Assembly: GCA_025929585.1 (NCBI GenBank)
Contig: JAICPY010000031.1
Location: forward strand, 1 to 40,454
Direction: 5' to 3'
DNA length: 40,454 nucleotides
Source of the DNA: Steroidobacter sp.
Lineage (GTDB): Bacteria; Pseudomonadota; Gammaproteobacteria; Steroidobacterales; Steroidobacteraceae
Both the position numbers and the translations under genes were made by a program. The stretch's first letter is position 1, and every line of letters starts with the position of its first letter. Under the pieces are notes generated by a model, which was given only the letters and a program-made list of their open reading frames with translations, was not told the origin of the DNA and searched no databases. Shown here piece after piece: positions 34,127 to 40,454 of this stretch.

Positions 34127-34202
34127 CGGTTGACAGTTGAGGGTCAGAAAGACATCTATTCGCATTTCTGAGCCGTCCACCGTCAGCTGTCAACCCTCAA
34201 CT
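34127..34202. repeat. Tandem-arm palindrome F between divergent NUDIX and LOG-family genes
   Basis: The left arm has GCGGTTGACAGTTGAGGGTC. The right arm has the reverse complement words GTCAGCTGTCAACCCTCAAC. The inner stem is a perfect 7-bp TCAGAAA (34144-34150) / TTTCTGA (34165-34171) with a 14-base loop. Words match palindrome D (GTTGACA, GTTGACG). It lies 11 bases upstream of the NUDIX start, so it is in that gene's 5' region. Confidence 0.82.
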
Positions 34203-34250
34203 AGCACTAGCCAAGAGCGCCTGCTGCCCTTACTCATCCATGAGCTCAAC

Positions 34251-35084
34251 ATGACCCCAACGCCTCCATCAGACAGTTCTGCACAACTTGCATCCACCAG
34301 CTATTTGCTCGCTGTTGAGGACACGAGCTTCTTGCTGCGGGATGAAATGCGCGCGCTTCGCTTTGCGCTCGAGTACGCGAAGGCGGAACTCAGCTTGCGA
34401 GATTGGGGTGTGCGATCGACCATTATCGTATTCGGAAGCGCACGCGTGCCCTCTCCTGAGCTCATCGAGGCGATGGCGCAAGCCGAAAGTGTCGAGGCGC
34501 AAGAAGAGCTCGAACGGATGCGGCGCAAGCTGCGTTGGTATGAGGCCGCTCGCGAGTTTGGCCGCATGGTCTCCGAGCTAGGCGGAGCGCGCGCCCCGCA
34601 AGACCGCTGGCGCGACAACGTGATTGCGACGGGCGGCGGCCCGGGCATCATGGAAGCAGCGAATCGAGGCGCATGGGAAGCTGGAGCGCCTAGCATCGGC
34701 TTCAATATAACCCTGCCTCTAGAGCAGCAGCCGAATCGATTCTCGACCCCAGAGCTCACGTTTCGATTTCACTACTTCGCAATGCGCAAGATGCACCTCG
34801 CGATGCGTGCGAATGCCTTGGTGGTTTTTCCCGGCGGCTTCGGCACGATGGACGAGCTGTTCGAACTTCTCACTCTACGCCAGACGGGCAAAGCACCGCG
34901 CGTGCCTGTCGTGTTGTTCGACCGCGGCTACTGGAAGCGCATCATCAACTTCGCTGCTTTGCACGAGGAAGGCATGATCTCGGCAGCCGATCTAGAGCTG
35001 TTCGACTACGCGGACACTGCGGAAGAGGCGTGGGAAACCCTCAAGCGACATGGATTGCGTGCTCATGGCGGCGCGATCGAGTGA
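34251..35084 (+). CDS. LOG family protein (TIGR00730, lysine-decarboxylase-like Rossmann)
   Basis: 277 residues from ATG 34251; the frame is open upstream through palindrome F but without family similarity. Signature blocks: STIIVFGSARVPSP, VIATGGGPGIMEAANRGAWEAG (split around the GGGPGIMEAANRG core), MRKMHLAMRANALVVFPGGF and the catalytic PGGFGTMDELFELLTL with the acidic residue used in phosphoribohydrolase activity. LOG proteins split cytokinin nucleotides or other AMP-like substrates into base and ribose-5-phosphate; many bacterial members are mis-annotated as lysine decarboxylases. Its neighbour is an ADP-ribose pyrophosphatase, so a common theme of nucleotide salvage is possible but unproven. 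Confidence 0.9.
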   Translation: MTPTPPSDSSAQLASTSYLLAVEDTSFLLRDEMRALRFALEYAKAELSLRDWGVRSTIIVFGSARVPSPELIEAMAQAESVEAQEELERMRRKLRWYEAAREFGRMVSELGGARAPQDRWRDNVIATGGGPGIMEAANRGAWEAGAPSIGFNITLPLEQQPNRFSTPELTFRFHYFAMRKMHLAMRANALVVFPGGFGTMDELFELLTLRQTGKAPRVPVVLFDRGYWKRIINFAALHEEGMISAADLELFDYADTAEEAWETLKRHGLRAHGGAIE

Positions 35085-35412
35085 GCTGCTGCGCATGGAT
35101 GTAGCGACTCGCAACTAATAAGACATTCCGTGCGCACTAGTTGTCCAGTCATTGGAAAACGGACGTCCGCGGACACTTCCGATGCCATGAAGCGACGATC
35201 GCAATCGTGCAATGAATCGCGCATAACGCGTTAAGGGAGCATAGAACGCGATTATCTCCGCGCTTTGTAACCCGCGGCGCGTTTCCCGTGTCTGACTAAA
35301 TACGTTGGCTCGCCAGTTGCAATTCAAGGTTGCAAGCGGATCGCACGGGGCGATTCGATCGATAGCAACTGAGTCGATAACGACAGCGCGCCCATGTCAC
35401 AGGAGACACCCT
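35085..35412. other. Intergenic region upstream of the UrcA gene
   Basis: About 328 bases without a gene. It holds two overlapping palindromes, GGACGTCC (35161-35168) and GTCCGCGGAC (35165-35174), and a direct repeat GTTGCAA at 35316-35322 and 35329-35335 (13 bases apart). These could be regulator sites for the UrcA gene, but no regulator is known to me for them. The ribosome site AGGAGA is at about 35400-35405. Confidence 0.4.
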
Positions 35413-35793
35413 ATGTTTAGTCACGCTTCATTTACTGCCCGCCACGCCATGATGTGTGCAGCACTCGCCGTGGGTATTTGTAGCTCGCCTGGTATTGCGT
35501 CGTCGCAAGAGCAGGTCGAGAAAGAGGTGATTCGCTACAGTCAGAACGACCTTGCAGGAGAATCTCAGGTCGCAGCGCTTTATCAACGGCTGCAATCGGC
35601 ATCGCGGGATGTCTGCAGCGCACACCGCGGCCGTGATTTGCAGAGCGTGAGAGCGTACCGTGCATGCTATTCAAGCGCATTGTCCGAAGCGGTAAATGCA
35701 GTGAACCAGCAATCGCTGACGGCTCTGCATAATGACTCGGTGCCGAGGGCCGCGAAAACCCTCGTGCGCTCTAGCCAGAAGACTCAGTCATGA
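35413..35793 (+). CDS. UrcA family exported protein
   Basis: 126 residues from ATG 35413 with AGGAGA eight bases upstream; the longer frame from 35305 is not used. The signal peptide spans about residues 10-31 (MMCAALAVGICSSPGIASS). The mature part fits the UrcA pattern: VIRYSQNDLAGESQVAALYQ, RLQSASRDVCSAHRGRDL with Cys, then YRACYSSALSEAVNAVNQQ with the second Cys and a final SLTALH. UrcA proteins are small periplasmic proteins of unknown role, common in Caulobacter, sphingomonads and Steroidobacter relatives. The YSQNDL in place of the usual Y-x-DLDL is a small departure. Confidence 0.82.
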   Translation: MFSHASFTARHAMMCAALAVGICSSPGIASSQEQVEKEVIRYSQNDLAGESQVAALYQRLQSASRDVCSAHRGRDLQSVRAYRACYSSALSEAVNAVNQQSLTALHNDSVPRAAKTLVRSSQKTQS

Positions 35794-35802
35794 GAGGCAG
35801 TT

Positions 35803-35829
35803 GAGAGCGGCCAGTATCTGGCCGCTCTC
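35803..35829. terminator. Strong stem-loop between convergent UrcA and phospholipase D genes
   Basis: A perfect 12-bp stem, GAGAGCGGCCAG / CTGGCCGCTCTC, with a TAT loop, 10 bases after the UrcA stop and 19 before the phospholipase stop. Neither side has a T-run, so it is a candidate two-way or Rho-assisted terminator, or an mRNA-protecting hairpin. Confidence 0.6.
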
Positions 35830-35847
35830 GCCAAGTCGCCCGAGTGT

Positions 35848-37305
35848 CTATAGCTGCGATTCAATGGGCAGCTTCTCTAGGACTTTTACGATCACGCGAC
35901 GGATCCAGCCTGCGTTCGGCTCGCGGTCGAATACGACGCACGAGCCGTTCTCGCAGGACTTCCATTCGAGGCTGCCTTGCGCTTTGAGCACAAGCTCGTA
36001 CGAACGTCGGGGATCACAGCCTTGTTGAAAACTCCTGCTCAACTCAGCCGCCAACCGCGCACTGCGGATCCACACACCCATTTCGCAATTCAGTTGTGCT
36101 GAACGCGGATCGATATTGAAGGATCCGACGAATACATGTTCCGAATCGATGATTGCAGCTTTGGTATGTAAACTCGCGCGCGAAGATCCCAGACGCATTC
36201 GGCGATGAAGATCCTCGACGACCAACGAGGATTTCAGCTCGTATACGCGAACGCCGGCCTCGAGTAAGGGCACGCGATACTTCGCATAGCCGCTGTGCAC
36301 GATAGCGACATCCGTTGCCGCCAATGAGTTCGTGAGCACGCTGACGTGCGCCCCTTGAAGCGCAAGGCTGCGAAGTGCCGCAGTACCGCCGATTCCTGGG
36401 ACGAAATACGGAGAGATCAACCAAACCTCACGAGATGCAGCACGGATGTGCGCCGCCATACTCGCCAGTACCTTTGAGGAATCCGCGTCGCGACCTAAGG
36501 CCTTGCGTGGATCGTCCGCGACGACGCGAACGTCGGAGCACCAGATGATCGATCGTCGCAGCATCTTTTGCATTTGCCCATCGTCGAGCTGTCTCACATG
36601 CTCCGACTTCGCGGCGCCTTGAGCGCTCTTCGCCAACCGCGCACGCAGCTGTTCGGGTGCGAGCTTGCGACTGAAATACTTGCGCAATCGCGAGATCGGG
36701 ACACTCAGCTCACAACTCCAATATCGCTCGAATTCCAGCACACATTGATCGGCGGCGGGTCCGAGCAGCATGACGTCCAGATCGATGAAATTAACGTCCG
36801 CCGAAGAGGAGAAATACTCATCGCCCAAATTTCGACCGCCCGATACCGCGAGCCTACCGTCCACGATCCAGCTCTTGTTGTGCATGCGATGATTGAGGCG
36901 CCAACCGCGTCGTAATACTTCGGCGAGCGTTCGCAACCAGCCGGATCGCGTACGAAAAGGATTAAACATGCGCACGGTGATCTTCGGATGCGCATCCAAG
37001 GCCTCGAGCGATAGATCTCGCGGGCGTGCGTCCATATCATCGAGCAAGACGCGGACCTGAATTCCGCGATCCGCCGCGAGCAGCAACTCATGTGCGATGT
37101 AGCGGCCGGTCGAATCATCCCGCCAAATGTAAGTCTGAACATCGATGCTCCGCGTGGCGGCTCGCGCACTCTGCACCCGCAGAGAAAATGCCTCCAAACC
37201 ATCCGGCAACAATCGAACGCCGGACCGTCCTGGATGCGCTTTGACCAACCGTTCGACCGCTGAGTCGAGCGTGGTTTTGGAATTGAGCGCATCGCGAGCT
37301 ACCAT
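35848..37305 (-). CDS. Phospholipase D family protein, ClsC-like cardiolipin synthase
   Basis: 485 residues with two HKD motifs: HNKSWIVDGRLAVSGGRN (about residue 142) and HTKAAIIDSEHVFVGSFN (about 382). Each is followed by the expected Glu/Asp-rich segment (LGDEYF; DPRSAQLNCEMGVWI). SIDVQTYIWRDDSTGRYIAH and VRVLLDDMDAR at the N-terminus are as in E. coli YmdC/ClsC, which makes cardiolipin from phosphatidylglycerol plus phosphatidylethanolamine. No transmembrane segment at the N-terminus, also as in ClsC. Probably membrane-associated. Other phospholipase D activities cannot be excluded from motifs. It has no partner such as YmdB nearby. Confidence 0.9.
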   Translation of the reverse strand: MVARDALNSKTTLDSAVERLVKAHPGRSGVRLLPDGLEAFSLRVQSARAATRSIDVQTYIWRDDSTGRYIAHELLLAADRGIQVRVLLDDMDARPRDLSLEALDAHPKITVRMFNPFRTRSGWLRTLAEVLRRGWRLNHRMHNKSWIVDGRLAVSGGRNLGDEYFSSSADVNFIDLDVMLLGPAADQCVLEFERYWSCELSVPISRLRKYFSRKLAPEQLRARLAKSAQGAAKSEHVRQLDDGQMQKMLRRSIIWCSDVRVVADDPRKALGRDADSSKVLASMAAHIRAASREVWLISPYFVPGIGGTAALRSLALQGAHVSVLTNSLAATDVAIVHSGYAKYRVPLLEAGVRVYELKSSLVVEDLHRRMRLGSSRASLHTKAAIIDSEHVFVGSFNIDPRSAQLNCEMGVWIRSARLAAELSRSFQQGCDPRRSYELVLKAQGSLEWKSCENGSCVVFDREPNAGWIRRVIVKVLEKLPIESQL

Positions 37306-37370
37306 TGGTTGAGTCTAACTAATTTGGCGCTGATAACTATCTCACTACATGAGCCGCTGCTCACCATAAA

Positions 37371-37540
37371 CGAGAGTGACTCTCGCCAAGACCGCAAAGT
37401 GCGCAAAGGAGAGGAGGCTCTAAATCTTCAGAGGGACTACTTGCTGCGCATGGCGCCACGCTCGAATGCACTGGCCGAATGGTGAAGAGACTCTTTCAAT
37501 GCGCGCTTTGCGGGCTTGGCGATCTTTGCGAGAGTCATCT
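37371..37540. repeat. Tandem-arm palindrome H upstream of the phospholipase D gene
   Basis: The left arm (37378-37411) has GACTCTCG followed by CCAAGAC, CGCAAAGTG and CGCAAAGG words. The right arm (37499-37536) is the reverse complement with words GCGCGCTTTG, CGGGCTTGGCG and ATCTTTGCGAGAGTC. It has one extra unit compared with the left arm, so the two arms differ by a whole 9-base word. About 88 bases lie between the arms. The rest of the 37306-37675 gap holds the terminator described separately. Confidence 0.83.
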
Positions 37541-37585
37541 TCTCCAACATCGGTACCTGTGAGAAGCCCTCACCTATTCGGCATG

Positions 37586-37623
37586 GAAAAGAAAAAGGCA
37601 GGCATCTGGGAGATGCCTGCCTT
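37586..37623 (-). terminator. Rho-independent terminator of eda-kdgK
   Basis: A perfect 13-bp stem, AAGGCAGGCATCT (37595-37607) with GGG loop and AGATGCCTGCCTT (37611-37623). Read on the minus strand it is followed by TTTTCTTTTCC, the T-run of an intrinsic terminator. It lies 53 bases past the kdgK stop. This is the clearest terminator in the window. Confidence 0.92.
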
Positions 37624-37675
37624 CGAGTCGTTCACGCGTCTACAGCTTACACGTGAAGCGGTTTGCGAATTTAGA

Positions 37676-38782
37676 TCAGCGAATAACGCGAGCGCCCTTG
37701 CCTTTCATTACAGCTTCGACTTCTTTGACGTTGACCATCGAGGTGTCGCCGGGCGTCGTCATCGCTAGCGCTCCATGCGCGGCGCCGTACTCGACTGCCG
37801 CCTGCGGACCTTTTCCTTCCAGGAATCCATAGGCTAGACCGGAAGCGAAGCCATCTCCGCCGCCGACGCGATCGAAGATTTCGAGATTCTCGCGCATCAT
37901 TGATTGATAGAACTGACCGCCTGCATAGACGATTGCGGACCAGTCGTTGAACGTTGCCGTCTTCGCGTTACGCAAGGTTGTCGCGGCCACCTTGAAATTC
38001 GGAAACTGTTTGACGGCAGTCTGAATCATCTTCTTGAAATTTGCCGGATCGATTGCCGAGATGTGCTCATCCATACCCTCGACCTCGAACCCCAGGCAGG
38101 CGGTGAAATCCTCTTCGTTGCCGATCATTACATCGACGTACTGCGCGATATTGCGGTTGATGCGTTGTGCACCTTCTTTCCCGCCCTGGCTCTTCCACAA
38201 CGAGGGCCGATAGTTGAGGTCATAAGAGACGATCGTGCCGTGCTTACGCGCAGCCTCGACCGCTTCGATGACTGTCTCTGAGGTATTGGAAGCGAGCGCT
38301 GCGAAAATTCCGCCGGTGTGAAACCAGCGCACGCCCTCTTCGCCGAAGAGCTTTTCCCAATTGATCTCACCCGGCTTCAACTGCGAGGCAGCGGAATGGC
38401 CGCGGTCCGAGCAGCCGAGCGCGGCGCGAATACCAAAGCCTTTCTCCGTGAAGTTCAGACCCACGCGTGTATTGCGGCCGAGCCCGTCGAAGTCCCGCCA
38501 AATGATGTGCGAGGTATCGACGCCGCCCTGCATGATGAAATCTTCGACAAGCCAACCCAGATCGTTAACTGGCAGCGCGGTAATGACGGTCGCGCGCTTG
38601 CCCCAGCATTTACGCATCGCTCGGGCGACGTTGTATTCCCCGCCACCCTCCCAAACCTGGAAGCTTCGTGCATTACGCACACGCCCGAAGCCCGGATCGA
38701 ATCGCAACATCACCTCACCCAGCGACGCGCAGTCCCAGCGGCATTCAGCCGCAGGTCGAATCTTCAATACATTGTCGGTCAT
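37676..38782 (-). CDS. kdgK: 2-dehydro-3-deoxygluconate kinase (PfkB family)
   Basis: 368 residues, somewhat longer than the usual 310-330 of KdgK. It phosphorylates 2-keto-3-deoxygluconate to KDPG in the cytoplasm, the step before Eda. PfkB signatures: the N-terminal sugar-binding region with SLGEVMLRFDPG and GGGEYNVARAMRK, and the C-terminal ATP site DRVGGGDGFASGLAYGFLEG with catalytic Asp in GGGDGF. VSYDLNYRPSLWKSQ and GNEEDF are also typical of KDG kinases. Its ATG overlaps the eda stop by four bases (ATGA), so the two are coupled. A terminator follows. Another sugar kinase role is possible but the eda neighbour makes KDG the best guess. Confidence 0.92.
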   Translation of the reverse strand: MTDNVLKIRPAAECRWDCASLGEVMLRFDPGFGRVRNARSFQVWEGGGEYNVARAMRKCWGKRATVITALPVNDLGWLVEDFIMQGGVDTSHIIWRDFDGLGRNTRVGLNFTEKGFGIRAALGCSDRGHSAASQLKPGEINWEKLFGEEGVRWFHTGGIFAALASNTSETVIEAVEAARKHGTIVSYDLNYRPSLWKSQGGKEGAQRINRNIAQYVDVMIGNEEDFTACLGFEVEGMDEHISAIDPANFKKMIQTAVKQFPNFKVAATTLRNAKTATFNDWSAIVYAGGQFYQSMMRENLEIFDRVGGGDGFASGLAYGFLEGKGPQAAVEYGAAHGALAMTTPGDTSMVNVKEVEAVMKGKGARVIR

Positions 38783-39456
38783 GACTTCTTCCCGCGAATG
38801 GCCTTGATCAATGCAACAGTGTCACGCACCTTGGACTCGATGCCGGCATAGTCTTGTTTCTCGAGCATCTGCTTGGTAATCAGATTGCTGCCCATACCGA
38901 CTGCGACGACTCCGGCGCCAAACCAGGCTCGCAGCGATTCTTCGGAAGGATCGACGCTGCCTGTGGGCATGATTCGCGTCCAAGGACACGGTCCCAACAT
39001 GGACTTGACGAAATCGGGCCCGCCGACCGAGCCGCCGGGAAATACTTTTACGATTTCGCAACCAAGCTCTTCGGCGTTGCCAATCTCGGTGGCGCTGCCG
39101 CAGCCAGGGCTGTAAGGAATCTTGCGCCGATTGCACACCTTAGCGACGTCCGGGTTCAACAACGGACCGACGACGAACTTGGCACCGTTGGCGATATAAA
39201 TTCCCGCCGTCGGTGCATCGACGATGGACCCGACCCCCATGATGATGGTGGGATCGGCTTTGTCGAAGTAACGCGTCACTTCATAGAATGCGTGCGAGGC
39301 AAAGTCTCCGCGGTTAGTGAATTCGATGCACTTCGCACCGCCGTTACCGCACGCTTGAATGACCTTCTTACAGACCTCGACATCCGGGTGATAGAACACA
39401 GGGATGACCCCCTGCTCCATCATCGCGGCGAGGACTGTCATGCGGTCCTTGATCAT
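38779..39456 (-). CDS. eda: KDPG / 4-hydroxy-2-oxoglutarate aldolase
   Basis: 225 residues from ATG 39456, which has GGGAGA nine bases upstream; the frame is open to 39540 but without a ribosome site. Splits KDPG into pyruvate and glyceraldehyde-3-phosphate by a Schiff-base mechanism. Family blocks: VIPVFYHPDVEVCKKVIQAC, CIEFTNRGDFA with the catalytic Glu and Arg, GVGSIVDAPTAGIYIANGAK, KFVVGPLLNPDVAKVCN, and IVKVFPGGSVGGPDFVKSM, where the Lys of VKVFPG is the Schiff-base residue. With kdgK it forms the lower hexuronate / Entner-Doudoroff arm; edd and zwf are not in the window. Likely fed by pectin- or alginate-derived KDG, by inference. Confidence 0.93.
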   Translation of the reverse strand: MIKDRMTVLAAMMEQGVIPVFYHPDVEVCKKVIQACGNGGAKCIEFTNRGDFASHAFYEVTRYFDKADPTIIMGVGSIVDAPTAGIYIANGAKFVVGPLLNPDVAKVCNRRKIPYSPGCGSATEIGNAEELGCEIVKVFPGGSVGGPDFVKSMLGPCPWTRIMPTGSVDPSEESLRAWFGAGVVAVGMGSNLITKQMLEKQDYAGIESKVRDTVALIKAIRGKKS

Positions 39457-39644
39457 CGTATGTCTCCCAGGAATGACTCGCGCCGGCGGGACGCCTGAGC
39501 GCGGGGCCGACATTCTCAAGGAAACCGGTGGCACTGGCAACGGACAAGCGGCCTGACCAGAACCATCGTAGCGGACCGATTGCGAAGGGTTGTTCCAACG
39601 CGCTCTGGTAACCTCGAAGAAGTGACCAAAACGGGGAAACTAGC

Positions 39645-40112
39645 GTGAATCCAGAGCTCATGCGCGAAGCGATTCGGCTGTCGCGTGCGAAGATGCGGAG
39701 GAATCAAGGCGGCCCTTTTGGCGCCATTGTGGTGCGCAACGGGAGGATCATCGCACGCGGCTGGAATCAGGTGACCTCCACCAACGATCCTACCGCTCAT
39801 GCGGAGATCGTCGCGGTACGAAATGCCTGCAAGCGACTGAAGCGTTTTCACCTGGTTGATTGCGAGGTTTACACGAGCTGCGAACCTTGCCCGATGTGCC
39901 TGGCGGCCCTCTATTGGGCGAAGATCAGGTGCGTGTACTACGCGAACACGCGCAAGGATGCGGCCAAGATTGCATTCGATGATGCGTTCATCTACCGGGA
40001 GATCAAGCTGCCGCTCGCGCGCCGGCGCATTCCCATGAAACAACTATTGCGAGGCGAAGCGCTACGCGTGTTCGAAGATTGGCAAGCGAAATCCGACAAA
40101 GTCGAATACTAG
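39645..40112 (+). CDS. Nucleoside/guanine deaminase of the CDA fold
   Basis: 155 residues. The start is GTG with GGGG upstream; ATG at 39660 is the alternative. The zinc site is complete: HAE in NDPTAHAEIVAVRNACK and PCPMC in TSCEPCPMCLAALYW. GGPFGAIVVRNGRIIARGWN opens the fold. The length and the C-terminal extension (AKIAFDDAFIYREI) match the guanine deaminase GuaD type rather than TadA, which would show tRNA-binding residues. It converts guanine or a related base to the deaminated product. It is divergent from eda with no functional link visible. A 13-base tandem repeat follows directly after the stop. Confidence 0.88.
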   Translation: MNPELMREAIRLSRAKMRRNQGGPFGAIVVRNGRIIARGWNQVTSTNDPTAHAEIVAVRNACKRLKRFHLVDCEVYTSCEPCPMCLAALYWAKIRCVYYANTRKDAAKIAFDDAFIYREIKLPLARRRIPMKQLLRGEALRVFEDWQAKSDKVEY

Positions 40113-40151
40113 GTGTGAATGCCTGGGTGTGAATGCTTGGGCGTGAATGCC
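40112..40151. repeat. Three-copy 13-base tandem repeat after the deaminase stop
   Basis: GGTGTGAATGCCT, GGGTGTGAATGCTT and GGGCGTGAATGC follow directly after the stop codon (TAG at 40110-40112). The style resembles one arm of the palindromes elsewhere in the window, but no inverted copy was found before the next gene, so it may be a decayed or half element. Confidence 0.85.
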
Positions 40152-40245
40152 GCTTAGTTCGGTGGCCGGTAAACTATTGACGGTGACAGCCTAGTTGACT
40201 GAATGCTCTTCGGTACTATCGCAAGGGCCGAAGATCTCGAGTGCG

Positions 40246-40454
40246 TCAGGCGATACTTCTCCACGCGTTTTCGAATTCGCTTCGCAGCTGCTCTGCCTGC
40301 TCCATGTATCGCGTAGAGAAATGAAACGGAATCGCGGTTTTTACGCCGGCATCCTTTGCAATTTTGCCGGCTTGGGCCGCAGTCAAATGCGCTTTACGAA
40401 TCGCATGCTCGATGTCTTGCTCCAAGAACACGCTTTCGATGAAAAGCACTTCGA
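40246..40454 (-). CDS. RNase Z-like MBL-fold hydrolase, C-terminal piece
   Basis: About 68 residues visible and open to the right edge, so the N-terminal and metal-binding core are outside the window. LFIESVFLEQDIEHA, RKAHLTAAQAGKIAKDAGVK and IPFHFSTRYMEQAEQL match the C-terminal end of MBL-fold RNase Z-like proteins (Asp of a metal site in FLEQD, His in HLTA and the FHFSTRY segment). The family processes tRNA 3' ends or hydrolyses other phosphodiesters; the full gene is needed to distinguish these. Confidence 0.8.
   Translation of the reverse strand, partial: EVLFIESVFLEQDIEHAIRKAHLTAAQAGKIAKDAGVKTAIPFHFSTRYMEQAEQLRSEFENAWRSIA

Overview
The window looks like a chromosomal segment of a free-living, LPS-bearing gammaproteobacterium of the Steroidobacter / Nevskiales / Xanthomonadales type. 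The support is moderately high GC, a large TonB-dependent receptor, a WaaA/KdkA/WaaE-like LPS core set, an UrcA-family protein, and PEP-CTERM and GlyGly-CTERM style sorting tails. No transposase, phage gene, tRNA, rRNA or CRISPR array was found. The lineage is inferred from gene content only.

Layout. 1-2384: truncated TonB-dependent receptor (minus). 2691-10861: lipid A / LPS core block, with waaA (minus), two tandem LpxL-type acyltransferases (plus), kdkA (minus), then a plus-strand run of GT9 heptosyltransferase, WaaE-like GT2, a CDP-glycerol glycerophosphotransferase-like protein and a DUF6165 protein. 11032-13051: MbnH/MbnP ('metallo-mystery pair') on minus, divergent from a large secreted choice-of-anchor B protein with a GlyGly-CTERM tail (13165-15675), which overlaps tail-to-tail with an acyltransferase-3 membrane protein. 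17128-19303: Tat-exported Gfo/Idh/MocA oxidoreductase and a two-domain MmcQ/YjbR protein.

19394-24281 (minus) is the most unusual region. It is a tightly coupled four-gene operon: a subtilase with a C-terminal tail of 27 X-Pro-(Ile/Val) tripeptides plus Gly-Pro-Thr; a B12-binding radical SAM enzyme with the CX7CX2C signature of 'RiPP maturation radical SAM protein 1'; a small protein resembling a free-standing subtilase prodomain; and a probable 2-oxoglutarate/Fe(II) oxygenase. I read it as a candidate peptide or protein modification system.

24608-26442: LytS/LytR-type two-component system. 26691-27566: lipoprotein and DUF167 protein. 28081-31363: porin, small PstS-like periplasmic protein and chemoreceptor, plausibly one sensing unit. 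31615-37305: PEP-CTERM protein, ppnP, DUF4124 protein, NUDIX hydrolase, LOG-family protein, UrcA protein and a ClsC-like phospholipase D. 37676-39456: eda-kdgK operon (Entner-Doudoroff / hexuronate end) with a clear terminator. 39645-40112: nucleoside deaminase. 40246-40454: C-terminal piece of an RNase Z-like MBL hydrolase.

A second unusual theme is nine intergenic sites spread over the window. Each is an inverted repeat whose arms are themselves short imperfect tandem repeats of roughly 7-9 bases. The words differ from site to site (two pairs of sites share words) but the architecture is the same, and many touch or abut stop or start codons. They look like one class of mobile or mutation-generated palindromes that also sit where terminators would be.
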